Shown here: piece by piece, positions 15,880 to 24,255 of the stretch | Position numbering within the stretch: the stretch's first letter is position 1 | How the letters are laid out: every line of letters begins with the position of its first letter | Assembly: GCA_902764705.1 (NCBI GenBank) | Contig: CACWWZ010000013.1 | Coordinates: forward strand, 1-57,560 | Length of the DNA: 57,560 nucleotides | Reading direction: 5' to 3' | Source: an uncultured Prevotellaceae bacterium | GTDB taxonomy: Bacteria; Bacteroidota; Bacteroidia; Bacteroidales; Bacteroidaceae | The notes under the pieces: generated by a model | Database searches by the model: none | Told to the model about the DNA's origin: nothing | Seen by the model: the letters and a program-made list of their open reading frames with translations, nothing else | Position numbers and translations under genes: made by a program

Positions 15880-18681
15880 TTAAAGGGTTGGCAATGTGAT
15901 GGTAAATTCAGTGAATGTGTCCTTTTCGGACTGCACGGTGATGGTGCCGTTGTGGTTCTGCACAATTTCGTGACAGAGGTAGAGTCCGACACCAGCGGCC
16001 TCGCCCGTCGTCTTTGTGGTGAAGAAGGGATCGAAAATCTTGCCGATGATCGTTTCTTCGATGCCGATGCCGTTGTCGGTGAATTTCAGGACGACCTGTT
16101 TGTTGTCAACGGTAACGTCGAGACCGATGTGTGGCTTGTAGGCCCCCTGCTGCTTCGATGCCTTCTTGATAACGGCATAGACGGCATTGCCCAGCATGTT
16201 GGTGAATGTCTTGCTGAGTTGGTCGCCATTGCCGTTGAGTTGTATGTCGTCCGACGGAATGTTGAACGTGATGTCGATGCCGTACTGGGCAATATCCTCT
16301 TTGAAATAGGTGCGGAGCATTTCCTCGTCCTGATGGAGGATGGGAGTGAGGTTCATGGGCACGATGCCACCCGAACGGTCCTTCAGCATCTCCTCCATGG
16401 CTTTCAGCGTGCGCGTGGTGTTGAGACCGTGCTGGCCGACCTTCTCGAGGTTGCCCTTCAGCATGTCAAGCACATCCATCGTGTCCTCGTAGTTCTCGGG
16501 GTCCATGTGTTCCTGCTCGTCCTCTACGTTGGCCTTTACGTCCTTGACGAGACCCTCGGAGAGCTTGGCGAAGTTGTTGATGTAGTTCAGCGGGTTCAGG
16601 ATGCGGTCGATGAGTCCCTGGGTGAGCTTACCCACGGTGGCCATCTTCTCGAGTCGAACCACCTCGGTAGTACGCTCCTGGACGATGCGCTCCAGGCGGT
16701 GCTTGTCCTTCTCAAGCTTGCGCAGGCGCCACTGGAGAATGAAGTAGACCAAAAGTCCTGCCAGTAACAGGTAGAGTATGTTCATATACCACCGCAGGTA
16801 GAAAGGCGACTCGATGCTGAATCGTATGCTGACGATGTCGGACAGGTGTCCGAAGGCGTCGCGGGCCTGCACCTCGAAGAGGAACTTACCGTAGGTGAGG
16901 TTGCTGTATTCCTCAGTCGTTGCTGTTTCCCAGGCGCTCCACTTTCCACCGTTGATACGGGTGCGGTACTGCGTCTTCAGCAGCATGTTGGGGAAGTCGA
17001 TGGAGTAATTGAACACGATGTGTCGTTCGTTACTGGGCAGCTCGGGAAGTTCTGCTGGCTGTTTACCGTATCCACCCCAGATGACACTGTCGCCATGCAG
17101 CAGGATGGAACGCAGCAGGAGTCGGGGCTTGGGCAGATTCGAGGGCTCCTGGTGTTCGCGGTCGACGATGTTGATGCCTTTGTCGCCACCAATCCATAAC
17201 AGCTGGTTGTCGCGCAACATGGCGCGTACAGAATAGTCCTTGAGCGGAGAGACCGAAGCGGAGAGGGCAGGGTCTTTCACTCCGTCCTTGTAGGCATAGA
17301 GATCCTTACCCTTGTTGTTGGTAAGCCAGGTGACGCCCTGCGGATCGAGATAAGAGAACAGTGGATAGTTGATGGGGCGTGAACTGTTGGCTCCGATGGG
17401 CATCAGCTTGTTGCCGAAGTCCACCAGGGTCGATATCTCGTCCTTGTCGTCCATGGCATACGGCTCGAACATGTTATTGCCGTTGTTCTTCCAGAGTTTG
17501 CCGTAGAGGTTCTGCAACCAGATGTTGCCCGAGTTGTTGCGTAGGATTTTTACTACTTTCTCGATGTCGCTAAGCTTCTTCTGACTACCGTTCTGATAGA
17601 GGTAGACACCATCGGCCTCGCCCGTGTAGAAACTGTTGGCACCATCGGCCATGAGTGATAGTGTGTTGCCTTTCGTCAATTGAGTGGCATTCGTGGCGGT
17701 GATGCGGAAGACGCCGCTCGACGTGGCGGCCAGCAGGGCATTGTCCTGCTTCATCAGCTGCCAGCAGGCATGTGTCATGTTGGCGACGGGCACGAAGGTT
17801 TTGCCTTCCAGACGGAACACACCGCTCAGCGTGCCGGCATAGATGTGACCGTCCATCTTTTCGATGGCTAGCACTTCGCCGCGCAGTCCTTCGTAGGAGG
17901 TGAAATGGGTATATATAGAGGGGAAGGCGATGCAGAACAGACCATTGTCGGTGGCTCCCCACAACAGACCGTGGCGGTTATAGTCCATGTGACTGACGTT
18001 GTTTGAGCAGAGCCCGTTCTGTTCAGTCACGCGGAACAGTTCGCGGCCTTGTGCATCAACAAAGACGACACCGTTGCCGTTGGTGGACAAAGCTTCAAGG
18101 CCACCCTCCAATACTTCAACCTGTGTGATATTGACATCGCCGTTGACGAAATATTCTTTCCGATACGACGAGGGACTCTTCTTGCCTGCTGCCCAGACAT
18201 AGCTGTCGTTGCGGACGGCATAGACCTCTTTGTCGCTGGCGAGGAAATAAATGGTGCCTTCCTGTTCGAAAATCCACTGCACCTCGCCTTGGAAGGCATG
18301 CTTGGCCGTACAAGGGTACATCTGGAGGTTGCCATGTTCGTCGACTTTCAGATAGCCGAAATAGTTGTAGCCGCCTGTCCACATTCTGCCTTTCGAGTCT
18401 TGGAATACGGCGGTGATACGGCTGATGCCCGGCGTGTGGATGATGCGCCACTCGGCATTGTCGTAGTAGAGCAGCCCTTCGAAGTTGGCGGCATAGAGCG
18501 TGCCGTCGTCAGCGGCAATGACGTCGAAATTCTGGTTGTGACCCTTGTATTCGGTGGCTGTATAGTTGCGCAGGTAGGGAATGCCCTGTGCGCTGACACT
18601 TAAGGGTAAAAGGGTAAAAAGGTAAAAGAGTAAAAACTGTTTCACCCACCTATGCACCTTGTTATTTATAGATAGTTTCAT
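15880..18681 (-). CDS. Propeller/Y_Y_Y sensor with a degenerate histidine kinase domain
   Basis: This 933-residue inner-membrane protein has the architecture of Bacteroidetes HTCS sensors without a REC or AraC part. A signal peptide (1-31) is followed by a long periplasmic beta-propeller (about 35-530) and a Y_Y_Y Ig-like domain ending at SIESPFYLRWY. One transmembrane segment lies at about 630-650, followed by a coiled coil. The dimerisation helix reads LTQGLIDRILNPLNYINNF. The residue at the phospho-His position is Asp692, and the usual HE is DR. The ATPase part retains its N box (NMLGNAVYAVIKK), G1 (FTDNGIGI) and G2 (GEAAGVGLYL). It may bind ATP and phosphorylate or gate the partner kinase encoded next (inference). 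The Asp codon GAC reads cleanly at 16608-16606. Confidence 0.9.
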   Translation of the reverse strand: MKLSINNKVHRWVKQFLLFYLFTLLPLSVSAQGIPYLRNYTATEYKGHNQNFDVIAADDGTLYAANFEGLLYYDNAEWRIIHTPGISRITAVFQDSKGRMWTGGYNYFGYLKVDEHGNLQMYPCTAKHAFQGEVQWIFEQEGTIYFLASDKEVYAVRNDSYVWAAGKKSPSSYRKEYFVNGDVNITQVEVLEGGLEALSTNGNGVVFVDAQGRELFRVTEQNGLCSNNVSHMDYNRHGLLWGATDNGLFCIAFPSIYTHFTSYEGLRGEVLAIEKMDGHIYAGTLSGVFRLEGKTFVPVANMTHACWQLMKQDNALLAATSSGVFRITATNATQLTKGNTLSLMADGANSFYTGEADGVYLYQNGSQKKLSDIEKVVKILRNNSGNIWLQNLYGKLWKNNGNNMFEPYAMDDKDEISTLVDFGNKLMPIGANSSRPINYPLFSYLDPQGVTWLTNNKGKDLYAYKDGVKDPALSASVSPLKDYSVRAMLRDNQLLWIGGDKGINIVDREHQEPSNLPKPRLLLRSILLHGDSVIWGGYGKQPAELPELPSNERHIVFNYSIDFPNMLLKTQYRTRINGGKWSAWETATTEEYSNLTYGKFLFEVQARDAFGHLSDIVSIRFSIESPFYLRWYMNILYLLLAGLLVYFILQWRLRKLEKDKHRLERIVQERTTEVVRLEKMATVGKLTQGLIDRILNPLNYINNFAKLSEGLVKDVKANVEDEQEHMDPENYEDTMDVLDMLKGNLEKVGQHGLNTTRTLKAMEEMLKDRSGGIVPMNLTPILHQDEEMLRTYFKEDIAQYGIDITFNIPSDDIQLNGNGDQLSKTFTNMLGNAVYAVIKKASKQQGAYKPHIGLDVTVDNKQVVLKFTDNGIGIEETIIGKIFDPFFTTKTTGEAAGVGLYLCHEIVQNHNGTITVQSEKDTFTEFTITLPTL
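18603..18634. repeat. AGGGTAAA-type octamer array, four copies, inside a signal-peptide region
   Basis: Units AGGGTAAA, AGGGTAAA, AAGGTAAA and AGAGTAAA run head to tail. On the minus strand they encode the hydrophobic core of the sensor signal peptide. The adjoining sequence, including the ATG context, also matches the receptor gene at 15045. Confidence 0.85.
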
Positions 18682-18699
18682 CTTTTACTTTTATACCTT

Positions 18700-20250
18700 T
18701 CATTTAATATTCTCGTAAGGCACGTTACGCCCAATATAGTAGTTCCACTCTTCGCGTGTCAGATTGCGCTTTAGCTTGTTTTTCAGACGCTCCTGCATCT
18801 GGGGTACTGAGATGAGCGCCTCGGTGAGGTTACCGTTCTGGTCGCCCGACCACACGCCGCTCTTCTTCAGGTCAAAGGTGAAGTTGATGATCCAGCCGCG
18901 GGTGGTGAACAGCGTCATCGGTTCAATTTTGGCACTGTTATAGAGCCACAGGTTCAACGTGCCGTCATAACTCGACGAATAGAGTCTGCCGCCGTCGACT
19001 TTTACTTTTGAGATATGCGAGAGGTGGCCCACCAGTCGTATCTTCTCACCTTTGCCATTGATGATGTTGATGGTGCCGTCGTTCATGCCGTAAGCTTGCA
19101 TGTGCTGATTCTTCGATTCAGCAAATGCTGTCACCTGTCCCTTGAAAGGCACCTTGCTGGTCTCAATGTTGCTGAAACTCTTGATGATGTGCATCTGCCC
19201 CTGGCGGTCGAATGCCACGGGACTGTTCTGGTAACGGCTGATGAACTCAATCTTGAAGGGCAGTTTCTTTTCCTGAACGATGGTTCGTTTCTCTGAATCG
19301 AACAGGGCCATTCCTTCCTCGCCGAAGAGGATAAATTGGCTGCCAGCCTCGTCCATCTCTTTGGGCTTGGGGATGTTGACCTCAATCACGTCCACCTTAT
19401 TCTTATTGTCGATGATGACCAGATGTCCTGAGCGGCTCAAGGCATAGATGGTGTTGGTAGAGCGTACCACATAGCAGTCGCGGAAGTCGTAACGAGGATT
19501 GCTCAGCAGTATCTCGCTCTTCAGCGAACCAGTATTATAATTAGTGTGTTTCATGATTTCGCCGTAAGTGCTAACGGAAATCATATAGCCTGACAGGTCG
19601 TCAGAGAAGGCAATGTCGGTGATGCTTCCCTTATGTTTATTCCATACCTTCTTGTTCTGGCTGGTCATTGCCAGTGCCTGATAGACCGTGGGTGAATAGA
19701 TGTCGCCGCGATAGCGGTTAGTGAACAGGCAGGCAGTATAGGCCAGCAGGTCAGCCAGTTCGTTGTTTCCGGCATTATACTGCGTGATGGCCGTTTGTCC
19801 AAGGGTACGTCCGAGACTGATGTAGGTCAGTGTGTCGGCAACGCGCTTCGACTGCTCTGCCTCGGCACGCTGTTGCTCGGCAATCTGCCGCTGGCTCTGT
19901 GCTACTGTAGAGGCTTCAACGGCGCGCTGTTCGGCGGTGAGGGCATTCTGACGCTCTAACTCGGCATTGCGACGCATCTGCTCGGCAACCTCAGTCTGTT
20001 GCTCGGCAGCGTCGCGCTGTTCCTCGCTGATGCGCCGTTCCTCGTTGGCAATTTCCTCTAGCTGGGCATTTACACGCTGCATCACAGCAGAGCGCTTTTC
20101 CTCCTTGGTCAACTTTTCCAGTTGTTCCTGCAATTCCTGATTCTGTGAGGACAGCAGTTTCTGGGCCTGGTAACCCCTAACGAGTGTCCATGTCAGTGCT
20201 AGCAGTAAGACTGCGGCAATTGCGAGGATGATTTTATTCGCCTTATTCAT
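18700..20250 (-). CDS. Membrane-anchored coiled-coil protein with C-terminal beta-propeller
   Basis: This 516-residue protein has a single N-terminal transmembrane helix (about 7-25). A Glu/Gln/Ala-rich coiled coil follows (about 30-150, with runs such as EEQRDAAEQQTEVAEQ). The C-terminal part (about 195-516) has WD40/YVTN-like propeller repeats, for example NKHKGSITDIAFSDD and GHLSHISKVKVDGG. No catalytic motif is seen. Its ATG overlaps the stop of the REC-PP2C gene by 4 bp (ATGA), suggesting translational coupling. The topology is uncertain: with one signal anchor the propeller would be periplasmic. It could be the structural link between the sensors and the phosphatase, but that is inference from operon position. 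Confidence 0.8.
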   Translation of the reverse strand: MNKANKIILAIAAVLLLALTWTLVRGYQAQKLLSSQNQELQEQLEKLTKEEKRSAVMQRVNAQLEEIANEERRISEEQRDAAEQQTEVAEQMRRNAELERQNALTAEQRAVEASTVAQSQRQIAEQQRAEAEQSKRVADTLTYISLGRTLGQTAITQYNAGNNELADLLAYTACLFTNRYRGDIYSPTVYQALAMTSQNKKVWNKHKGSITDIAFSDDLSGYMISVSTYGEIMKHTNYNTGSLKSEILLSNPRYDFRDCYVVRSTNTIYALSRSGHLVIIDNKNKVDVIEVNIPKPKEMDEAGSQFILFGEEGMALFDSEKRTIVQEKKLPFKIEFISRYQNSPVAFDRQGQMHIIKSFSNIETSKVPFKGQVTAFAESKNQHMQAYGMNDGTINIINGKGEKIRLVGHLSHISKVKVDGGRLYSSSYDGTLNLWLYNSAKIEPMTLFTTRGWIINFTFDLKKSGVWSGDQNGNLTEALISVPQMQERLKNKLKRNLTREEWNYYIGRNVPYENIK

Positions 20251-21416
20251 GCTTTACGCTTCAAGGCCATAATGGTAATATCGTCACTCTGCGGAGCCTC
20301 TCCAACAAAGGCTTTGACATCGTTCATCTGGGCGTCTATTAGCTTACGGCAGTCGTTGTTGCTTTGCTGGTGCAAAAGCTGTTCCATGCGTTCTTCACCA
20401 TATTCTTGGAAATCGGTGTTGAAAGCTTCGTTGACGCCGTCCGTATACATCACGAGGGTGTCGCCAACCCCCAATTGAGAATGTGCACTCTTGAATTCCC
20501 AGCCGTCAATGGCACCAACCATACAGTTGGTACTCAGCGGCATCATTTCCACCCTTCCGTTGGACTTGATGATGTAGGGGGCATTATGGCCGCCGTTACA
20601 GTAGGCCAGTTCTCCTGTGCGGATGTTGTAGATAGCGTAGAATACGGTGACGAACATCGAGTCGATGGACTCCTTACATAGCAATTCATTGGACTTTGTG
20701 AGACAAATGCCTGGTTCATAGCCTTGCATGGCTATGGTGCGGATAAGTGTGCGGCTGACGGCCATGAAGATGGCTGCAGGAACGCCCTTTCCAGATACAT
20801 CGGCCATAACCAGTCCAATGTGGTCATCATCGATACGGAAGAAGTCGTAGAAGTCGCCGCCCACATCCTTAGCGGGCATCATCGTTGCCGCCAGGTCGAG
20901 ATCATGTTCGTTCTCGGGGAATGGCGGGAAGATGCGCGGCAGTATGGCCTGCTGAATCTCACCAGCAACAGCAAGGTCGGTCTTCAACGATTCCAGTTGC
21001 GAATGTTCTTCCTGTGACTGTTTGATGTATTCAATCTGTTGAATGGCTTTTTCTATGGTCACGCTAAGATCATCCAGGTCGATGGGCTTCGTTGCAAAGT
21101 CGAAGGCACCGTTATTCATAGCGGAACGAATATTCGACATATCGCCATAAGCTGACACCATGATGCACTTCAGGGCAGGGTTCTGCAATTCATTGATCTT
21201 GGTGAGCAGCGTCAGTCCGTCCATTTCCGGCATGTTGATATCGCTCAGGATGATGTCAATATCCTTTTCTTTTAACAGCATGGTCAACGCCTCCAAACCG
21301 TTGTGGGCAAAGAAGAACTGGTATTCTCCTTTTCTGATTTGACGGCGGAAATATTGGGTTAACAGCAACTCGAGATCGGTCTCGTCATCAACGCTTAATA
21401 TCTTTACTGGTTTCAT
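20247..21416 (-). CDS. Response regulator with PP2C (RsbU/SpoIIE-type) phosphatase output
   Basis: This is a 389-residue cytoplasmic protein and the first gene of the operon. The N-terminal receiver domain has the acidic pair (SVDDE), the phospho-acceptor Asp59 (ILSDINMPEMDG) and the conserved Lys in ATKPIDL. A short helical linker leads to a PP2C domain with the metal-binding motif DVGGDFYDFF and MADVSGKGVPA, and later MYTDGVNEA. Phosphatases of this type usually dephosphorylate STAS-domain anti-sigma antagonists. No STAS or anti-sigma kinase gene lies in the window, so the substrate is elsewhere or novel. The promoter at 21448-21479 precedes it. Confidence 0.94.
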   Translation of the reverse strand: MKPVKILSVDDETDLELLLTQYFRRQIRKGEYQFFFAHNGLEALTMLLKEKDIDIILSDINMPEMDGLTLLTKINELQNPALKCIMVSAYGDMSNIRSAMNNGAFDFATKPIDLDDLSVTIEKAIQQIEYIKQSQEEHSQLESLKTDLAVAGEIQQAILPRIFPPFPENEHDLDLAATMMPAKDVGGDFYDFFRIDDDHIGLVMADVSGKGVPAAIFMAVSRTLIRTIAMQGYEPGICLTKSNELLCKESIDSMFVTVFYAIYNIRTGELAYCNGGHNAPYIIKSNGRVEMMPLSTNCMVGAIDGWEFKSAHSQLGVGDTLVMYTDGVNEAFNTDFQEYGEERMEQLLHQQSNNDCRKLIDAQMNDVKAFVGEAPQSDDITIMALKRKA

Positions 21417-21447
21417 GTTCTTATTTGTAATATTCGTTAAAACGTTG

Positions 21448-21479
21448 CAAATTTAGCAATTATTTCTCAATTCTCCAAA
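21448..21479 (-). promoter_or_regulatory. Promoter of the five-gene signalling operon
   Basis: On the minus strand, TTTG (21479-21476), a 20-bp gap and TAAATTTG (21455-21448) match the Bacteroidetes consensus. The -7 box is 31 bp from the ATG. The region between the -33 and -7 boxes overlaps the opposite-strand promoter of the ATP-grasp gene, so the two divergent promoters may compete. Confidence 0.75.
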
Positions 21480-21495
21480 TAAATTAGTAATTTTG
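21463..21495 (+). promoter_or_regulatory. Promoter of the ATP-grasp/GH43 unit
   Basis: TAATTTTG (21488-21495) is a -7 box, with a TTTC at 21463-21466 in the -33 position (21-bp gap). The box ends 8 bp before the ATG at 21504, leaving a leader of only about 5 nt. Confidence 0.6.
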
Positions 21496-21503
21496 CAGCC
21501 GAA

Positions 21504-22565
21504 ATGAAGCTACATGTATTCAATCCTGAGCACGATATAGCACTGGCCAGCAATCTGGCAAACTTTACGGCACCCCATGCAGGACGTCAGCTACGGACTG
21601 ATTTGGGTTACCTTCCTGCCTTGTGGGCAGACGAGGATGATATAGTGCTGGTAGACCATGTGGAGAGTGCTGAGAATGCTTTCCGCAAGGTGTCCCACCG
21701 CCTGCGTCAGGCGGGCTGTTGTGACTTACCGACCGTCGAGGGACGCTTTGTGAACAGCAAGAAGGTCGCAGGCTACGAGTCTGTCGATGCTGTGCTGCCC
21801 TGGGGTTGGAACTTGGCTTTGCGTGCCACGCTGAAACGCTTTGGAGTTCATGAGTCGCGGTTGCCTTCTGAGCAGCAGATTGCCCAGATTCGCGAACTGT
21901 CACATCGCCGCACTGCCGCCCGTTTGTTGCCGCTGTTGCAGATGGAGGAAACGCTTGGCGAGTCTTTTGAGTGTACTACTGCCGCCGAGGTGGAGACTCT
22001 GCTGGCCCGTTACGGACAGGTGGTCATGAAAGCTCCCTGGTCGTCGAGTGGACGAGGACTACGCTTCCTGAGTTCAGAGCGCACACCCTTCCAGATGCAG
22101 GCAGGATGGTTTCGTAATCTGGTCACCCAGCAGGGTTCGGTAATGGTTGAACCCTATTATAATAAGGTAAAGGATTTTGCAATGGAATTCTGTGCCGACG
22201 ATGCTGGCATCCATTACCTCGGACTCTCGCTCTTCCATACTGTAAATGGCGCCTATGTGGGCAATATCCTTGCTACGGAATGCGCCAAGCAAGAAATGAT
22301 AAGTCGCTATGTTTCAAAATCTTTACTTGATTCAATCAAGAAGAAAATAACAAACAACCTCGACCTCGGCTCTTATCAAGGCCCCTTTGGCATTGACATG
22401 ATGATTGTCGGGGAAAAGGTACATCCTTGTGTTGAAATAAATCTTCGTAAAACCATGGGACATGTAGCACTCGCCATCTCACCCGCCGACGATGACGTGA
22501 AGCGTGTGATGCGCATCGATTATGACGGAACAAATTACAAACTCAAAATAAACAAACTACAATGA
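21504..22565 (+). CDS. ATP-grasp fold protein of unknown function
   Basis: This is a 353-residue cytoplasmic protein that I recognise only at fold level. The stretch VVMKAPWSSSGRGLRF (about 173-188) has the lysine and Gly/Ser-rich loop of ATP-grasp enzymes. HPCVEINLRKTMGH (about 307-320) contains the ExNxR metal/phosphate motif. The start MKLHVFNPEHDIALASN is also distinctive. ATP-grasp enzymes ligate a carboxylate to an amine or thiol using ATP, but the substrate here is not evident. The stop overlaps the ATG of the GH43 gene (ATGA), so the two are translationally coupled. That is an odd pairing of a cytoplasmic ligase-like protein with an exported glycosidase. Confidence 0.75.
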   Translation: MKLHVFNPEHDIALASNLANFTAPHAGRQLRTDLGYLPALWADEDDIVLVDHVESAENAFRKVSHRLRQAGCCDLPTVEGRFVNSKKVAGYESVDAVLPWGWNLALRATLKRFGVHESRLPSEQQIAQIRELSHRRTAARLLPLLQMEETLGESFECTTAAEVETLLARYGQVVMKAPWSSSGRGLRFLSSERTPFQMQAGWFRNLVTQQGSVMVEPYYNKVKDFAMEFCADDAGIHYLGLSLFHTVNGAYVGNILATECAKQEMISRYVSKSLLDSIKKKITNNLDLGSYQGPFGIDMMIVGEKVHPCVEINLRKTMGHVALAISPADDDVKRVMRIDYDGTNYKLKINKLQ

Positions 22566-24238
22566 AAAAACTAACTCTAATGATGTTGGCAATGGCTACG
22601 TTGTCTGCCAGCGCACAAAACTACAAGTCTCAGGTGTGGAGTCCCGACAATGGCGACGGCACCTACACCAATCCTGTTATTAATGCCGACTACTCGGATC
22701 CTGATGTCTGTGTCGGCGCCAGTGGTGAGGACTATTATCTGACGGCATCGTCGTTTCAATGTACACCCGGACTGCCCATTTTGCACTCGAAGGACCTGGT
22801 GAATTGGGAAATTATCAACTACGCCTTATGTAATCTCTATGAAGGCGACGCTGAGTTGTTGGAACACTTCAGTACTCCCCAGCACGGAGCCGGTGTCTGG
22901 GCACCAAGCATTCGCTATCACAACGGCTGGTACTATATTTATTGGGGTGACCCCGATTATGGAGTGTATATGGTAAAGACTCTAGATCCCGCTGGCAAAT
23001 GGGAGAACCCTGTTTGCGTTATCAAGGGTAAGGGATATATCGATACAACGCCGTTATGGGATGATGATGGACGCTGCTATCTGGTGAACGGCTGGGCCAA
23101 TAGTCGCTCGAAGTTCGCCTCAGTGCTGACGGTTCGTGAGATGAGTGCCGACGGCACACATCCAATCGGACAACCTGTCATTGTGTTCGATGGCAACGGT
23201 ACTGAAAACCGCACCTGCGAGGGTCCGAAGTTCTACAAACGCGACGGCTGGTACTGGATTATGTGTCCTGCAGGAGGAGTCCCTGACGGTTTCCAGCTGG
23301 CCATGCGTTCCAAGTCGCCATATGGCCCGTATGAGCACAAGATCGTGTTGGCACAAGGCAAGACCAAAATCAACGGCCCTCATCAGGGAGGTTGGATTCA
23401 TACAAAATATGGTGAAGACTGGTTTATCCACTTCCAAGATAAGGAGGCCTATGGCCGAGTGGTGCATCTGAACCCCGTCGACTGGTCTACTGGCTGGCCC
23501 ATCATGGGTAAGAATGGTGAGCCCGTGACGACTTATCGGAAGCCAAAATCTTCCGACACTCTTGTCGTCAATCCCCTGGAGAGCGACGAGTTCAATGCTC
23601 CCGTAATAGGCAAGCAATGGGAGTGGCACGCCAATTACGATGAAAAGTTCGGCGTACCGACCGCCTTCGGCACCATGCGCATCTTTACCTACAAGCTCTC
23701 CGATGGTTGGAAGAACTTCTGGGAAGTGCCTAATATGTTGTTACAAAAAACCCCTGCCGACGAGTTCACCATTACTGCGAAGGTGCATTTCACGTCGAAG
23801 GCCGACGGACAGATGGGCGGCATTATCATGATGGGGCACAACTATCAGGCCCTAGTGGTGCGTCGCGAAGGCAAGGAGTTCAAGTTGGTGATTCTTACCT
23901 GTCAGGACGCTGATCGCGGTAAGGCCCAGCAGGAGGAGCTTATCGCCACGCTGAAACCCACTGCCGAGGACAAAATTGACTACAAGCCAGGCATCCACGA
24001 AGACATCTACCTTCAGATGAAAGTCCGTAATACCGAGGCTGGTGATGTTCATGGTGGTAACCCCAAGGTGAGCTTTGCCTGGAGCCAGAATGGCAAGAAA
24101 TATCAGGATTGTGGTGGCGAATACCAGATGAAACAGGGTAAATGGATCGGTGCCAAATTCGGCTTTGTTGCCGTCGATACCAATCCAAAGACGGATCGCG
24201 GCTGGCTCGATGCCGACTGGATTCGCGTCACAAAATAA
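22562..24238 (+). CDS. Exported GH43 family glycosidase (beta-xylosidase/arabinofuranosidase type)
   Basis: This glycosidase has 558 residues with a signal peptide (1-19, ending SASA). The five-bladed GH43 propeller shows the base Asp46 in YSDPDV, a pKa-modulating Asp in the DTTPLWDDDGRCYL region and the acid Glu220 in TCEGPKFYKRDGWYW. The C-terminal part (about 340-558) is a concanavalin-like beta-sandwich, as in GH43 enzymes that act on xylan side chains and xylo-oligosaccharides. It is likely periplasmic or surface-located. No SusC/D pair or other hemicellulase is adjacent, so it is a stand-alone polysaccharide gene. Confidence 0.92.
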   Translation: MKKLTLMMLAMATLSASAQNYKSQVWSPDNGDGTYTNPVINADYSDPDVCVGASGEDYYLTASSFQCTPGLPILHSKDLVNWEIINYALCNLYEGDAELLEHFSTPQHGAGVWAPSIRYHNGWYYIYWGDPDYGVYMVKTLDPAGKWENPVCVIKGKGYIDTTPLWDDDGRCYLVNGWANSRSKFASVLTVREMSADGTHPIGQPVIVFDGNGTENRTCEGPKFYKRDGWYWIMCPAGGVPDGFQLAMRSKSPYGPYEHKIVLAQGKTKINGPHQGGWIHTKYGEDWFIHFQDKEAYGRVVHLNPVDWSTGWPIMGKNGEPVTTYRKPKSSDTLVVNPLESDEFNAPVIGKQWEWHANYDEKFGVPTAFGTMRIFTYKLSDGWKNFWEVPNMLLQKTPADEFTITAKVHFTSKADGQMGGIIMMGHNYQALVVRREGKEFKLVILTCQDADRGKAQQEELIATLKPTAEDKIDYKPGIHEDIYLQMKVRNTEAGDVHGGNPKVSFAWSQNGKKYQDCGGEYQMKQGKWIGAKFGFVAVDTNPKTDRGWLDADWIRVTK

Positions 24239-24255
24239 CAGAATGTTCAATTAAT

